Below are positions 19,684-28,520 of a stretch of DNA of 34,708 nt, one piece after another (position 1 is the first letter of the stretch; the number at the start of each line of letters is the position of its first letter). The translations under genes and the position numbers were made by a program. Below the pieces are notes generated by a model. The model was not told where the DNA came from and searched no databases. It worked only from the letters and a program-made list of their open reading frames with translations. This DNA is from Hamiltosporidium magnivora (Eukaryota; Microsporidia; Dubosqiidae), in contig PITI01000020.1 in the NCBI GenBank assembly GCA_004325065.1, positions 1 to 34,708 of the forward strand. Direction: 5' to 3'.

Positions 19684-21348
19684 TTAATTATCTTTCTTTA
19701 TATAATTATCATAAAAAGCTGTAGGTGTAACAATAAAGTATCCCGTATTTGTTTCGTTTAAAATGAAAAAGAATCTTCTTTGTGTTTGATATTTCAGTTC
19801 TAGACAAGTTAGATATTCTTCTATTGACGAACATGAAATATTTTCCACTGAATTCTTAATTATTTCAAAAATGTTTGAATATGCAGAAAAAGATAAAGAA
19901 GTTGAAGATTCGTTGAGTTTAAGTTTAAAGTCCGAAACAAGTTGTCCGGGAACCCTTAAAAGGCATTTATCTGGGTGTTCATTTGAATAATTTAACACAT
20001 CTAGAAGACCTGACACATTAACATTAAATAATAAACTTCTTGTAATTGTAATTACACATCCTCTTTTAAAAATTTCATAGATCGGTGGAAAATTTAAATC
20101 ACATTTTGACGTATCAAAAACAAAAAATCTTGATCTATTTTTCTTGTGGTAAATTAAATTAGGAATTGTATTTACATATGAAATATAGTCTTTGTTTATA
20201 AATATTATTGACGTACTTTTTTCTAAACTAGATATTTGCTCACAACCTCGTCTTTTAAGAAAACTTGAAAAATACTGCATTACTTCTGAGGAGTCATTAC
20301 TAAATATAGAAAATTTAAAAATTGGAGACAAATTATATTCATATAAATTAAAAATAATTAAATCTTCAACCACAGATTCAAAAATTGCTGAATTTTTATT
20401 CCAAATCAAAAACTCATCATTTTGTATTTTTTTCATATTTTTAAACATTTTTGTTTCTATAAAATATTTTTTTTCAAAAACTAATAGATTGTAAAATCCG
20501 TGTATATCATATTTTTTAAACGCTTTTTCATGATAGAAAAATATATATGCCACGTTTATATCGGTTTCGATATCTACAAAGGCTTTTTTATTTTTGGAAA
20601 TTTCTTCGTTAAATTCTGAAAATTTTGGGTCGCTGTTATGAAGTAGCAAATTAAAATAATCATATTTTTGAAGTTTTTTATTTTGTAACGAAGAAAATAA
20701 CAAGGAATAAATATCAGCGATTTCAATATAAAAACAAATTTTCATTTTAGTTGGTGGTTTCTTAATTAAATTAGAGGAACCGTTTTTAATGTGAAAGTTT
20801 GCAATATAATTATTTTCATATGACATGATAAATGAATCCTTGGGTGCCAAGAATGGTTTAGGTGTTTCGATAATCTTTTTTTCTAGAACAATGGGTTTTT
20901 CGATTTCAAAATATCGTCTTGAATGAGAAAATTTTGGAATAAATTGAACCTGGTTCTTTACAAAGGAACTTTTTGGTGGCTCTTTTTTCCTCATATTTGA
21001 ATTTTTTGTACTGATCTGCCTTTCTAAATTTTCTTTTTTCTTAATATCAGATTTCGGTTTATCTATGAAACTCGTAATATTAAAAGAAACATTTTCTACT
21101 CTTTTCATGCTTTGTAATTCTAATAAAATTTTTCTTTCTTCTGCTTTTCTTTTTTCTTTGACTACCTCTGCTAATAATTCCCGTTGGTATTCTTTTAATT
21201 TATATATAAACAGATTTATCTCTTTTAGTGCAGAAATATTATTAGAAGGTTCCCATGTTTGAGACATGTCGCTCCACGACACTAAAAAATAATCTGTACC
21301 ACTAATTGACCTATAACCAAGAATTTTTTTTATCTCTTGTTTTACCAT
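19684..21348 (-). CDS. Chromodomain protein, remainder unrecognised
   Basis: 554 aa from the ATG at 21348; the preceding TTG codon is in frame but not a likely start. Residues about 6-48 form a chromodomain: 'IKKILGYRSISGTDYFLVSW' followed by 'TWEPSNNI', the hallmark WEP-N block. Of the three methyl-lysine cage aromatics, only Trp25 is clear; the others appear as Gln4 and Met28 by my hand alignment. A charged helical linker follows (about 50-160). The C-terminal ~370 residues look folded (mixed hydrophobic and polar, Phe/Ile/Tyr rich) but match nothing I recognise. Chromodomain plus a large C-terminal body recalls fission-yeast Chp1 of the RITS silencing complex; this is speculation. CCC lies at 21360-21362, 12-14 bases upstream. 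Confidence 0.85.
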   Translation of the reverse strand: MVKQEIKKILGYRSISGTDYFLVSWSDMSQTWEPSNNISALKEINLFIYKLKEYQRELLAEVVKEKRKAEERKILLELQSMKRVENVSFNITSFIDKPKSDIKKKENLERQISTKNSNMRKKEPPKSSFVKNQVQFIPKFSHSRRYFEIEKPIVLEKKIIETPKPFLAPKDSFIMSYENNYIANFHIKNGSSNLIKKPPTKMKICFYIEIADIYSLLFSSLQNKKLQKYDYFNLLLHNSDPKFSEFNEEISKNKKAFVDIETDINVAYIFFYHEKAFKKYDIHGFYNLLVFEKKYFIETKMFKNMKKIQNDEFLIWNKNSAIFESVVEDLIIFNLYEYNLSPIFKFSIFSNDSSEVMQYFSSFLKRRGCEQISSLEKSTSIIFINKDYISYVNTIPNLIYHKKNRSRFFVFDTSKCDLNFPPIYEIFKRGCVITITRSLLFNVNVSGLLDVLNYSNEHPDKCLLRVPGQLVSDFKLKLNESSTSLSFSAYSNIFEIIKNSVENISCSSIEEYLTCLELKYQTQRRFFFILNETNTGYFIVTPTAFYDNYIKKDN

Positions 21349-21359
21349 CAAAAATAAAA

Positions 21360-21362
21360 GGG
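21360..21362 (-). promoter_or_regulatory. CCC motif of the chromodomain gene
   Basis: The coding strand reads AGCCCTTTT 12-14 bases before the ATG at 21348, the same spacing as the GGG before the gene starting at 16639. Confidence 0.5.
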
Positions 21363-22414
21363 CTAAACTGATTTCTAAAAAATCTTTTATAAAAATTTTT
21401 ATTAAAATTTACTTTCTAGTTGAAATAAATTCCTGGAAAATCTAGAAGCGTAACTGCTTATTGAATAGGCTTATAAATCATCTAATAAAAATTTTTTAAA
21501 GAATAACAGTTTTTGAAACAAATTTATTTTTTAATCTACCGTTCGAAATATTTTCAAAATATATTACGCTTTAAAATTTCGTTAAAAAAATTTTAATTCT
21601 TTATTTACTTTATTTCTAAATTTATAATAAACTTTTATTTCAAAAGAAATTTGAGAAGAAGCATATCAATTTACCATATGAAGATAAGAATATAATATAA
21701 ACTTTATAAAGTCTAATACAATCGACTTTAAAATAATAGGATTATATAGGAACTCATAAATAAATTATGACTATATGTAACTTTTATAAGAAATATATTA
21801 ATACTCCAAGGAAAAAAATTTATTCGTTTTTAGAGAAATACTAAGTTTAGATTCTTAGCAGCTTTTTTCAAGAACCTTTAAGTTTAAAGAACCATAGAAA
21901 AATGGTTTTTTTGAATCGAGTTAGATATATTATTTTCTCCTTAATCCTTTTAAAATATCAATAAATATAAAATCTTTATTATCAATATTGTCTTATAGAT
22001 GAAATATATCTATAGTATACACGTATTATTAAGTAAAAATATTTACTTTTTTTTCGGTTTAAACTCAAAAGAACTTTAATATATTTTTTTAAAATTTTTT
22101 TGTAGGATTTAAAGTAATGATTTATAAATTGCTAATGTTTTTCGTTATTACTAAATCTTTATGAACTTTGATGAAAATTTAATAAAAATTTTTTAGTTAT
22201 AATTTACAGAAAAATACTGATTGTGATTATTACATGTTTAGAGAAATATTATATCTTAAAAATTTAATTTGAAATTTTTAAATGAATAGGGTTTTTATTA
22301 GAAGAGACTTAAATTAATATTTTTTGATTCAAATTTCAAAATTAAAATAGGAAATGAAATTTGTTTTGTATTTAAAACATTCCTGTTAGAATAAAAATTG
22401 AATTTTCAATTTTT
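21363..22414. other. Intergenic AT-rich DNA
   Basis: About 1 kb with no open frame of note on either strand and no recognised repeat or RNA. It separates the chromodomain gene's start from the next gene's stop. Confidence 0.6.
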
Positions 22415-22770
22415 TTATTCCAAATCATTTACAGAAAATAATTCGTGCATTTCTTTTAAAGTGGATCCTTTAAAATCTGCTATTTTTCCCATCATGGCTT
22501 GTGCAATATCTTTAAGTTCGTTATAAGATTTAACTTGGCAATAAATTCTTTAATTTCCATATTTGGATCTTTTATATTTAATCGATTTATTATTTCGTCA
22601 CATTTCTCTTTATAAAAATATTCTTCAACCTTTTCATACTCAACTGACAAATAAAAATATGAATCTTTTATTTCTGTAATAAAATTGTTTTTATTTAGAA
22701 ATTCAAAATTTAAAATTTTATTTTTATGAATTATTTTTTCTTTTTCCCAATTATTTAATTCTAAATCCAT
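22415..22770 (-). pseudogene. Small gene with Skp1-like C-terminus, one frameshift
   Basis: The first frame (start 22770, 92 codons) ends prematurely at 22492. A second frame continues on the same strand to a TAA at 22415-22417. One missing base near the short T run at 22529-22531 would join them into about 118 aa. The C-terminal frame includes 'ELKDIAQAMMGKIADFKG' and 'LKEMHELFSVND', which aligns by eye with the end of Skp1 ('VANMIKGKTPEEIRKTFNI'), the SCF/kinetochore adaptor. The N-terminal half is short, acidic and not recognisable as a Skp1 BTB fold. CCC at 22774-22776, 4-6 bases before the ATG, marks a real start. It may be a sequencing error rather than a pseudogene. Skp1 identity is uncertain. 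Confidence 0.5.
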
Positions 22771-23227
22771 CAAGGGTGATTAATTTTTTAAAAATAGATT
22801 TGTTTTATTAGGAGTGAAATGCTATTATTTAATAAATTTCTGGACTAAAATTTTTTTTATAATTTTTTTAATTAATTTACTTCTACCTTTTTTACCACTA
22901 CTTTCTCTTCTTCTATATAAGCGATAGCAATAATTTTTTTAATTAATTTACTTCTTCCCTTTCTATTGATTGTTACATTTACACTGAATGTGTCTAGAAA
23001 TATTTCGTTGAAAAAAAAGGAATTCATTTCATAGTATTGCTTAACTTTTTACATTTTTAGAAAGGTTTGTATTAAAAACGAGTTTTATAAAAACTGCTTT
23101 AGAAAGTTGATTGACTTCTCATTTTAACATTTTTAATCCAGAGTTTTACCTAAAAAAAACTACGAAAAAAAAACTACGAAAAAAATTACTGAATTTTTTA
23201 CTTTTTAATTTAAATTTACAAAAACAG
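22771..23227. other. Short intergenic with direct repeats
   Basis: No gene apart from the CCC motif next to the gene on its left. A 29-bp direct repeat (28 of 29 identical; ATAATTTTTTTAATTAATTT then ACTTCTACC or ACTTCTTCC) lies at 22859-22887 and 22930-22958. Two copies of CTACGAAAAAAA occur near 23160-23180. Both look like local slippage or duplication. Confidence 0.6.
22774..22776 (-). promoter_or_regulatory. CCC motif of the Skp1-like gene
   Basis: The coding strand reads ATCACCCTTG just before ATG (22770). This supports the ATG over the in-frame TTG immediately upstream. Confidence 0.6.
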
Positions 23228-24430
23228 CTAAGTTGTAAGAAATTGCCATTCTTTACAATCAAAACACATAGTTTCATCTACAATTTTTCCATAAACATTA
23301 TTTACGAACAATTTTTTCATGTAACTAATTTTATGTTTTAGAAGACTCATATTATCAGTTACATCAAATATACATATTACATTTCCAATATGGCATTCGG
23401 TTTCTAAATCAAACCCTGCTATTCTGCACCATGGATTATTCTCTGTACACTGACCTTTAAATATAGTATCTGTACACATTCCAATGTTCAAAATATTGGA
23501 ATAATCGTAATTTGGATTATAAATTCCAGAATTCATCGCACATCTTTTTTCTCCCGGTGAACTAAAAATTATTCCTTTTAAATTATGTTTTGCTGCCATC
23601 AAAGAAGCAATTCCACCACCCAAAGAATGTCCAGTAAGTATTATTTCTTTATCTTTATAATTTTCTTTTACATAATTTATTATTTGTTCAATTTCATTTA
23701 AATAACTGTATTTATTATAATTATCGTTCCAAGTATTTAAATTACAGACATTATTAGCACCACAATTAAAATTGATCCAAGGAAATAATGATTTGGTACA
23801 ACAACAGGAATATATAAGTATATCATTCATCTTATCTCTTTTATAACTATTTCTAGAATTCAAACCATCAAAAATTAAAGAGGTTCCTTTTATAGCAAGT
23901 ACATAATTCTTATAATTATCGAAAAATATTACTTTCATTCCATTTGTATCAAATCCAAATATTTTTTTAATTCCTGGAAATGAAGGAAGATTCTGATATG
24001 TTTGTTCACACATTAAAAGGAAATTAAAAATTTCTTTTTTTGTATAAAGTGGATTTATTTGCATCAGAAGAGTGTCTAGATCGGTGAATGATTGGTTAAA
24101 ATCATTTTTTGTTTTTATATCTGTATTGTATATGCTGGAGAAAGACTTATTACTTGCTTTTTTCTCAGAATTCAAAGTATCTGAATTTTTTGGAATAGAA
24201 ATTAGTTGGTTTGAACCTTGTTTGTCTATTTCAAATATTCCTTCTTTCTTAGTTTCAAATTCCAATGATTTCGAATTTTCTGGAATGGACATTAGTTGGT
24301 TTAAATCTTGTTTGTCTATTTCAAATATTCCATCTTCTATTTCAAATATTTCTTCTTCTATTTCAATATCAATTTGGTAAGAATGTATATTTTCAAAAAT
24401 AATAAAAATCGTGAAAAAAATGAGAAACAT
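23228..24430 (-). CDS. Secreted class 3 lipase, Atg15-like
   Basis: 400 aa. An N-terminal hydrophobic stretch (residues 1-17) is a signal peptide or signal anchor, so the enzyme should enter the secretory or vacuolar route. The catalytic domain has 'AIKGT' (179-183, oxyanion region), a cysteine cluster 'SCCCTK...NCGANNVCN' (208-230), the nucleophile elbow GHSLGG (Ser269), an Asp in 'MCTDTIF' (321) and a His in 'LLKHKI' (366). The cysteine cluster before GHSLGG and the 'GFDLETECHIGN' block before the His resemble Atg15/Cvt17, the vacuolar phospholipase that breaks down autophagic and MVB vesicles. A generic secreted microsporidian lipase is the alternative. Residues 34-93 are two 30-aa tandem repeats. 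It lies 67 bp downstream of RPS11, on the same strand. Confidence 0.88.
   Translation of the reverse strand: MFLIFFTIFIIFENIHSYQIDIEIEEEIFEIEDGIFEIDKQDLNQLMSIPENSKSLEFETKKEGIFEIDKQGSNQLISIPKNSDTLNSEKKASNKSFSSIYNTDIKTKNDFNQSFTDLDTLLMQINPLYTKKEIFNFLLMCEQTYQNLPSFPGIKKIFGFDTNGMKVIFFDNYKNYVLAIKGTSLIFDGLNSRNSYKRDKMNDILIYSCCCTKSLFPWINFNCGANNVCNLNTWNDNYNKYSYLNEIEQIINYVKENYKDKEIILTGHSLGGGIASLMAAKHNLKGIIFSSPGEKRCAMNSGIYNPNYDYSNILNIGMCTDTIFKGQCTENNPWCRIAGFDLETECHIGNVICIFDVTDNMSLLKHKISYMKKLFVNNVYGKIVDETMCFDCKEWQFLTT
24151..24329 (-). repeat. 90-bp tandem duplication inside the lipase gene
   Basis: Two adjacent 90-bp units encode 'GIFEIDKQDLNQLMSIPENS' and 'GIFEIDKQGSNQLISIPKNS' with the following ten residues. 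At DNA level, TGGAATAGAA at 24191 and TGGAATGGAC at 24281 are 90 bp apart in otherwise near-identical context. The repeat lies between the signal peptide and the lipase domain and keeps the reading frame. Confidence 0.85.
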
Positions 24431-24497
24431 AAATTTTAAAAAATCGTTTTATTTATTTTTGTTTCAAAAAAATGATAAGAAAAATTAAAAGAATATT

Positions 24498-24977
24498 TTA
24501 ATGAGAAAGAATCTTAAACTTGTCAGTTTTTACTTTTTTCTTTTCAAAATCAACTATAACGAATTTTTTGGTTCGAGAAAGTGGACGTACTTCAGCGCAG
24601 GTAACAGAATCTCCAATATTTATTAGACCATGGAAACAAGGTGACATGTGGACACTAAACTTGGTGTTTCTTCTTTCGTATCGTTTATATTTAGGAACGT
24701 AGTGTAAGTATTTCTTAACAACTGTAATTGTCTTATCCATTTTCATTCTAATTACTTCTCCTTTGAAAATTCTACCTCTGACAGTCACATTACCGGTAAA
24801 TGGACATTTTTTGTCAAAATAAGTTCCATTAATTGCAGTTTCGGGTGTTTTAAATCCTCTTATTTCCTTATAAAAGCGTTTTGGTTGACTTGGATCGTCA
24901 GCTTTTTTTAAAGGATTAATGTAGACTCCAATCTGTTGAGGAAATAATTTTTCTTTTGCAAAAGTTGGTTTGGACAT
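24498..24977 (-). CDS. RPS11: 40S ribosomal protein S11 (uS17)
   Basis: 159-aa small-subunit protein that binds 18S rRNA. Clear family blocks are 'GFKTPETAINGTYFDKKCPF' (about 41-60), 'TGNVTVRGRIFKGEV' (61-75), 'MKMDKTITVVKKYLHY' (78-93) and 'YERRNTKFSVHMSPCF' (99-114), then 'IGDSVTCAEVRPLSRTKKF'. Length is normal for the eukaryotic protein (about 158 aa). No intron is needed. The start is fixed by the family N-terminus and by CCC at 24984-24986, 7-9 bases before the ATG. The lipase gene follows 67 bp downstream on the same strand; co-transcription is possible but not shown. Confidence 0.97.
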   Translation of the reverse strand: MSKPTFAKEKLFPQQIGVYINPLKKADDPSQPKRFYKEIRGFKTPETAINGTYFDKKCPFTGNVTVRGRIFKGEVIRMKMDKTITVVKKYLHYVPKYKRYERRNTKFSVHMSPCFHGLINIGDSVTCAEVRPLSRTKKFVIVDFEKKKVKTDKFKILSH

Positions 24978-24983
24978 CTCTAA

Positions 24984-24986
24984 GGG
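24984..24986 (-). promoter_or_regulatory. CCC motif of RPS11
   Basis: The coding strand reads AAACCCTTAGAG then ATG. Ribosomal-protein genes are where this microsporidian start-proximal motif is best known, so this instance anchors the interpretation of the others. Confidence 0.75.
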
Positions 24987-27429
24987 TTTTTAAATAAAAA
25001 TTTTATTTTTATTTTTTTTTCAATTCAAAATAAAGAAATGAAGTCTTAAAAAATAAAATGGTAAGAAATAGCAAGTTCGAAATAATTCATAATAAAACTA
25101 AGACGGAAATGTAGGGATGTTATTACTATGTCTTTAGATATTTATTGGAAACTTATTCACAAATTTAATTCGTACAAAGCATTGGTTAATAATATTATTG
25201 AAATCTTAACGGAATATATACGCTTTAAATACTAAATATGATCTGAAGTAAATCATGAAATTATTTTGGAAAATTTATTATTCTTTTATTTTTTTAATTA
25301 AAATATCGATTCCCACTGTAATTCGTTCTTACCTACCTATTTCTTGTTTTTAAAAAGTTGTTAAAAATACTTAAAAAATATTATCTGATGTATTTTCTTA
25401 ATTTATCTGATGGCTGTTCTTAATTTATTGGAAGTATTTTACTCATTAACGAACTATTTAAAGAAAATTATTCTTGTATTTTTTTATATTCAATTTTCAT
25501 TGTTTAATCTTCAATCATCATTGGATAATTTTAATTAAAGTCTATTATATTCAATATTAATCCATCTATATTTCTTAGGCATTATGAAAGACAAATTTAA
25601 CTCTTTTTTTAGTTATGTTATCTTAATATAATAGTAGCTTGTATATATTTGAAAATTTCTTGTTTATTGATAGAAAATACGTGTGTTGGTAAATCCTGAA
25701 GATTACAGATATATTAACTTCTGTTAATTTATTCCTTTAAATAAGTAATATAAGAAGAAATTAAATTTTTAAAATAATTTTTCATATAAACTTATTTTGT
25801 GATATTTTTCATTTATCAATTCAGTAATGCCCCGACGAGGACGGTTCACCTCGAAATGTTTACTTGATTAAAAGATTATAGAAACCAATAAGAGTGGTCT
25901 AATTAGGATATGGATTTTTCTATTTGTTCTTAAAACTTACACAATCAATAATGGTGAGTAGAACTGAACATAAAACAATTGAAAAGTTTCTTCTTTTTCA
26001 AAAAAAATATTTGAGATAAAATTCGTAAATTTTCTTCTGAATTGTATTATTTGTCAAGAATAACATAATAAAGTTCCGTTTTCAATTGTTCTAACGGTTC
26101 ATCTTAAAAAAAAATTACATCACTTGCTTGTGATTTCTTTTGTAAGAATTTACAGTTACATAAAAAATTTTATGATACAATTTATGCTTTTTTTGCCATT
26201 CTTCTGTGCAGTTTCTTTAAATTCTTAATAATAATTGGATAACACAAATGTTGCTCGAATAGCTTCATAGAACTTTATACTTGATTAAATTAACAGATTT
26301 TTAATAAAAATGATTGATCAAATTATACAATTAATAAATTACCTGTACAGAATATCGTTACCAAGAACATCTTTTTCAGACAGATAAAACACTTCATAAG
26401 AATAAATTTCTTGGGAAAAGAGACAGAATCAATCAAAATGTGTGGAAAGCTAGCAGCCTAAATATTAAAGCTGAGATGAAGCTCCGAAAAACCTGTAGTA
26501 AATATAAAAGAAGAAGAGAAATATGCAAGTCAAAAAAGTCAAATTTTTATTGGGAAATTACTCAAAGTGCGTAATAATTTGGAAATGAAAGACTAAAAAA
26601 TATACGTGAAACAGACCAGGTGAGAATAAGAAATTTTTATTCAAAATGTTAAGAAAAGATAGTCCAGATTTTGAAATTTACGATTATTTTCGGCATTTTT
26701 TTTTATGATGAGAAGAAAGTTCGTTTCTATAAATTTAATCACTGGTAGATATATATTTCGCAATTTATAATTTCATTATATTATCGCAGAGTTTCTCAAA
26801 AGTCTTTACTTCTTCAGATATAGAATTATCAATTTGGTCGTTATAATATAAATTATTTATACTTTGGAAGAAAAAAAAAGTTTTTTTAATTTGAAATTGC
26901 TTTATAAGTAATTTTTAAGTTGAAATATCAAATAAGGCTCGAATTGTTTTTTGTAAGACATTTTTCCCTTATAGGCTAACCTATTAGATTCGTATTGGCT
27001 TGTTTTTTGATTAAAAAGGAGAGCGCTTAATATAAATTTTAGTTTACGCATTTTTTCTATGGAAGTGATACAATGTAACATAAGCAGCTCTTTTTTTTGC
27101 AATCTTTCTTTAAAATTTTATATTAATTCGAAACAGATATCTATTGGCTCTTGTTCATATCGTATTGTATTTTATATTAGAATCTAACATTATAATCTTT
27201 TTAAATATACATCAGTATTTTTTTTGCTTCTATTTATAGGTTATCAAAAATCCAAGCTAAAATTTAATTTATAATTGAATTTTCTCATATATATAGCGGC
27301 TTTACATCATTTGAAAAGCTTTCATATTTTTAACGATGCTTCCCCACTGTTTTATATTGATAACTAAATAATTTTGATGTAACATATTAAGTTTACTCAA
27401 ATCATTTTTCGCATCAACTACTTCTCTTT
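24987..27429. other. Gene-free region with two short GC-richer islands
   Basis: About 2.4 kb without a supportable gene. At 25828-25860 a GC-rich patch reads GCCCCGACGAGGACGG then TTCACCTCGAAATG, with CGAGG/CCTCG able to pair. At 26466-26495 lies AAAGCTGAGATGAAGCTC followed by CGAAAAACC. Both resemble decayed hammerhead-like cores found in retroelements. The - strand frame at 26902-27102 is probably chance. Confidence 0.45.
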
Positions 27430-27600
27430 TCGTGATCAAAATCTTCTTCTACTATCTTCGGAGTAGTTCAAAAAAAATTACAAATACCTCTTTCTGTTTA
27501 ATTTTTTTCTACATTTCTATACCAACAAAGCCTTCTTTGTTTTATTACAGTGGCCAGATTGCTTCTTAACAAGAGTAAAATATTTCTTGATTCGATCTAA
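27430..27600 (-). pseudogene. Possible second decayed LINE C-terminal fragment
   Basis: On the - strand one frame reads 'QRRLCWYRNVEKN' (about 27500-27540), preceded by a basic helical stretch and followed by 'SEDSRRRF'. This recalls the LRWYGHVxRM...GRRRRGRP ending of many arthropod LINE RT proteins. Stops interrupt it and the similarity is weak. The 61-aa open frame at 27517-27702 covers it in a different phase and is probably not a gene. Confidence 0.3.
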
Positions 27601-27839
27601 TTTTCTGATCGTTATTTTTATGTATCGATACATCATTCTCCAATATATCGAAATTAATTTTGTGCTTTGTCTACTCCGACTATAATTATGCAAATCTAAC
27701 AATGTTTTGGTTATTTTTACTGGTTTGATATTTTAATACTGCTAAATGGCGTTATAGCTCTTAAAGAGCGCGGGTATCCTTACCGATTTTTCTTCATCTT
27801 TCTATATCTTGCGCTTTTTTTTTACTGTCATACATTGAT

Positions 27840-28200
27840 CATTTTCAGATTATTTCCTACAGCATCTATCCAACTGATTAGTGATCTATATTTTGTTCTT
27901 TTTCATAGTGTTAATACATATTGACTTCATTTGTCCTTCGATTAAGGGGCATTCGTATTACATGTCCTAGCCATCTTAATCTTACTCATTTTATTTCGGT
28001 TACTATATTTGAGTCATGATAGAGATCTTAAATTTTTTTTATTAGTTCGAAGTTTTCGCTCAAAGATTATGTTTTTGATTCATAAATTCTACGGTTTATG
28101 TTTCTTTCCACCTAGTCTACAAGCATTTCATCTCTTTTTGTAATGATCCAAGTCTCAGATCCATGGATTGAACCAGGCCGTATGATAGTCTTATATATTC
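27840..28200 (-). pseudogene. RTE-like LINE, C-terminal reverse transcriptase remnant
   Basis: Translating the - strand in one main frame with several stops gives the classic end of arthropod RTE-like LINE proteins. 'KTIIRPGSIHGSETWIITKR' (28192 to about 28133) is followed by 'VERNINRRIY', 'ELIKKI', 'LYHDSNIVTEI', 'VRLRWLGHVIRMPLNRR' (about 27930-27985) and 'SWIDAVGNNLK' (about 27847-27880). These match the family blocks YKTLIRPVLxYGSETW, FERKILRRIYGP, RLRWxGHVxRMP and RWIDxVExDLK. In-frame stops show it is dead. It is unrelated to the LINE array at the left of the window, whose C-terminus reads RPHIDYFSQLLG. Confidence 0.85.
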
Positions 28201-28253
28201 TTTTTAAATTCCTTCTCATATATCTTTATTCATTCCTTTAAGTGTTGGGAAAA

Positions 28254-28520
28254 TAATTTTCTTGGTGATTCCATGCTTGTCGCAAGAGGTGACTAAAAGG
28301 GACTGGTTTTCCTGGTTGTGTGTAGAGCTAACGACCCACTTTTTTAAACCACATTGGTCGAATTCCCAAAAAAGTAAACAAACCCAGTGGAAAGAGACGG
28401 GGGAGCGGCATTACTGAGGGAGGCCAAGGCTTGTGCAGGGCTTCGGTGCTAAGGATGGATAATATCTTGAATCAATTAAGCGATGCCTCGCAAAAAAGAC
28501 TTTATTTTCTGACTTAATTC
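28254..28520 (+). mobile_element. Likely 5' leader of an arthropod-type LINE
   Basis: A GC-richer block reading CATGCTTGTCGCAAGAGG, then GACTAAAAGGGACTGG, CTAACGACCCAC, AAAGAGACGGGGGAGCGGC and ATCTTGAATC. It ends at an ATG (28482) with frame 'MPRKKDFIF'. From memory, this order of blocks precedes the endonuclease ORF of arthropod LINEs whose proteins begin MPRKK and end RLRWxGHVxRMP. The frame stops after a few codons. The block is on the opposite strand to the RT fragment next to it (27840-28200). No search was possible, so the attribution rests on recall. Confidence 0.5.

Noticed and set aside
27517..27702. 61-aa - strand frame as a gene
   Set aside because: No start motif and it overlaps a possible decayed LINE fragment in another phase; probably mobile debris.
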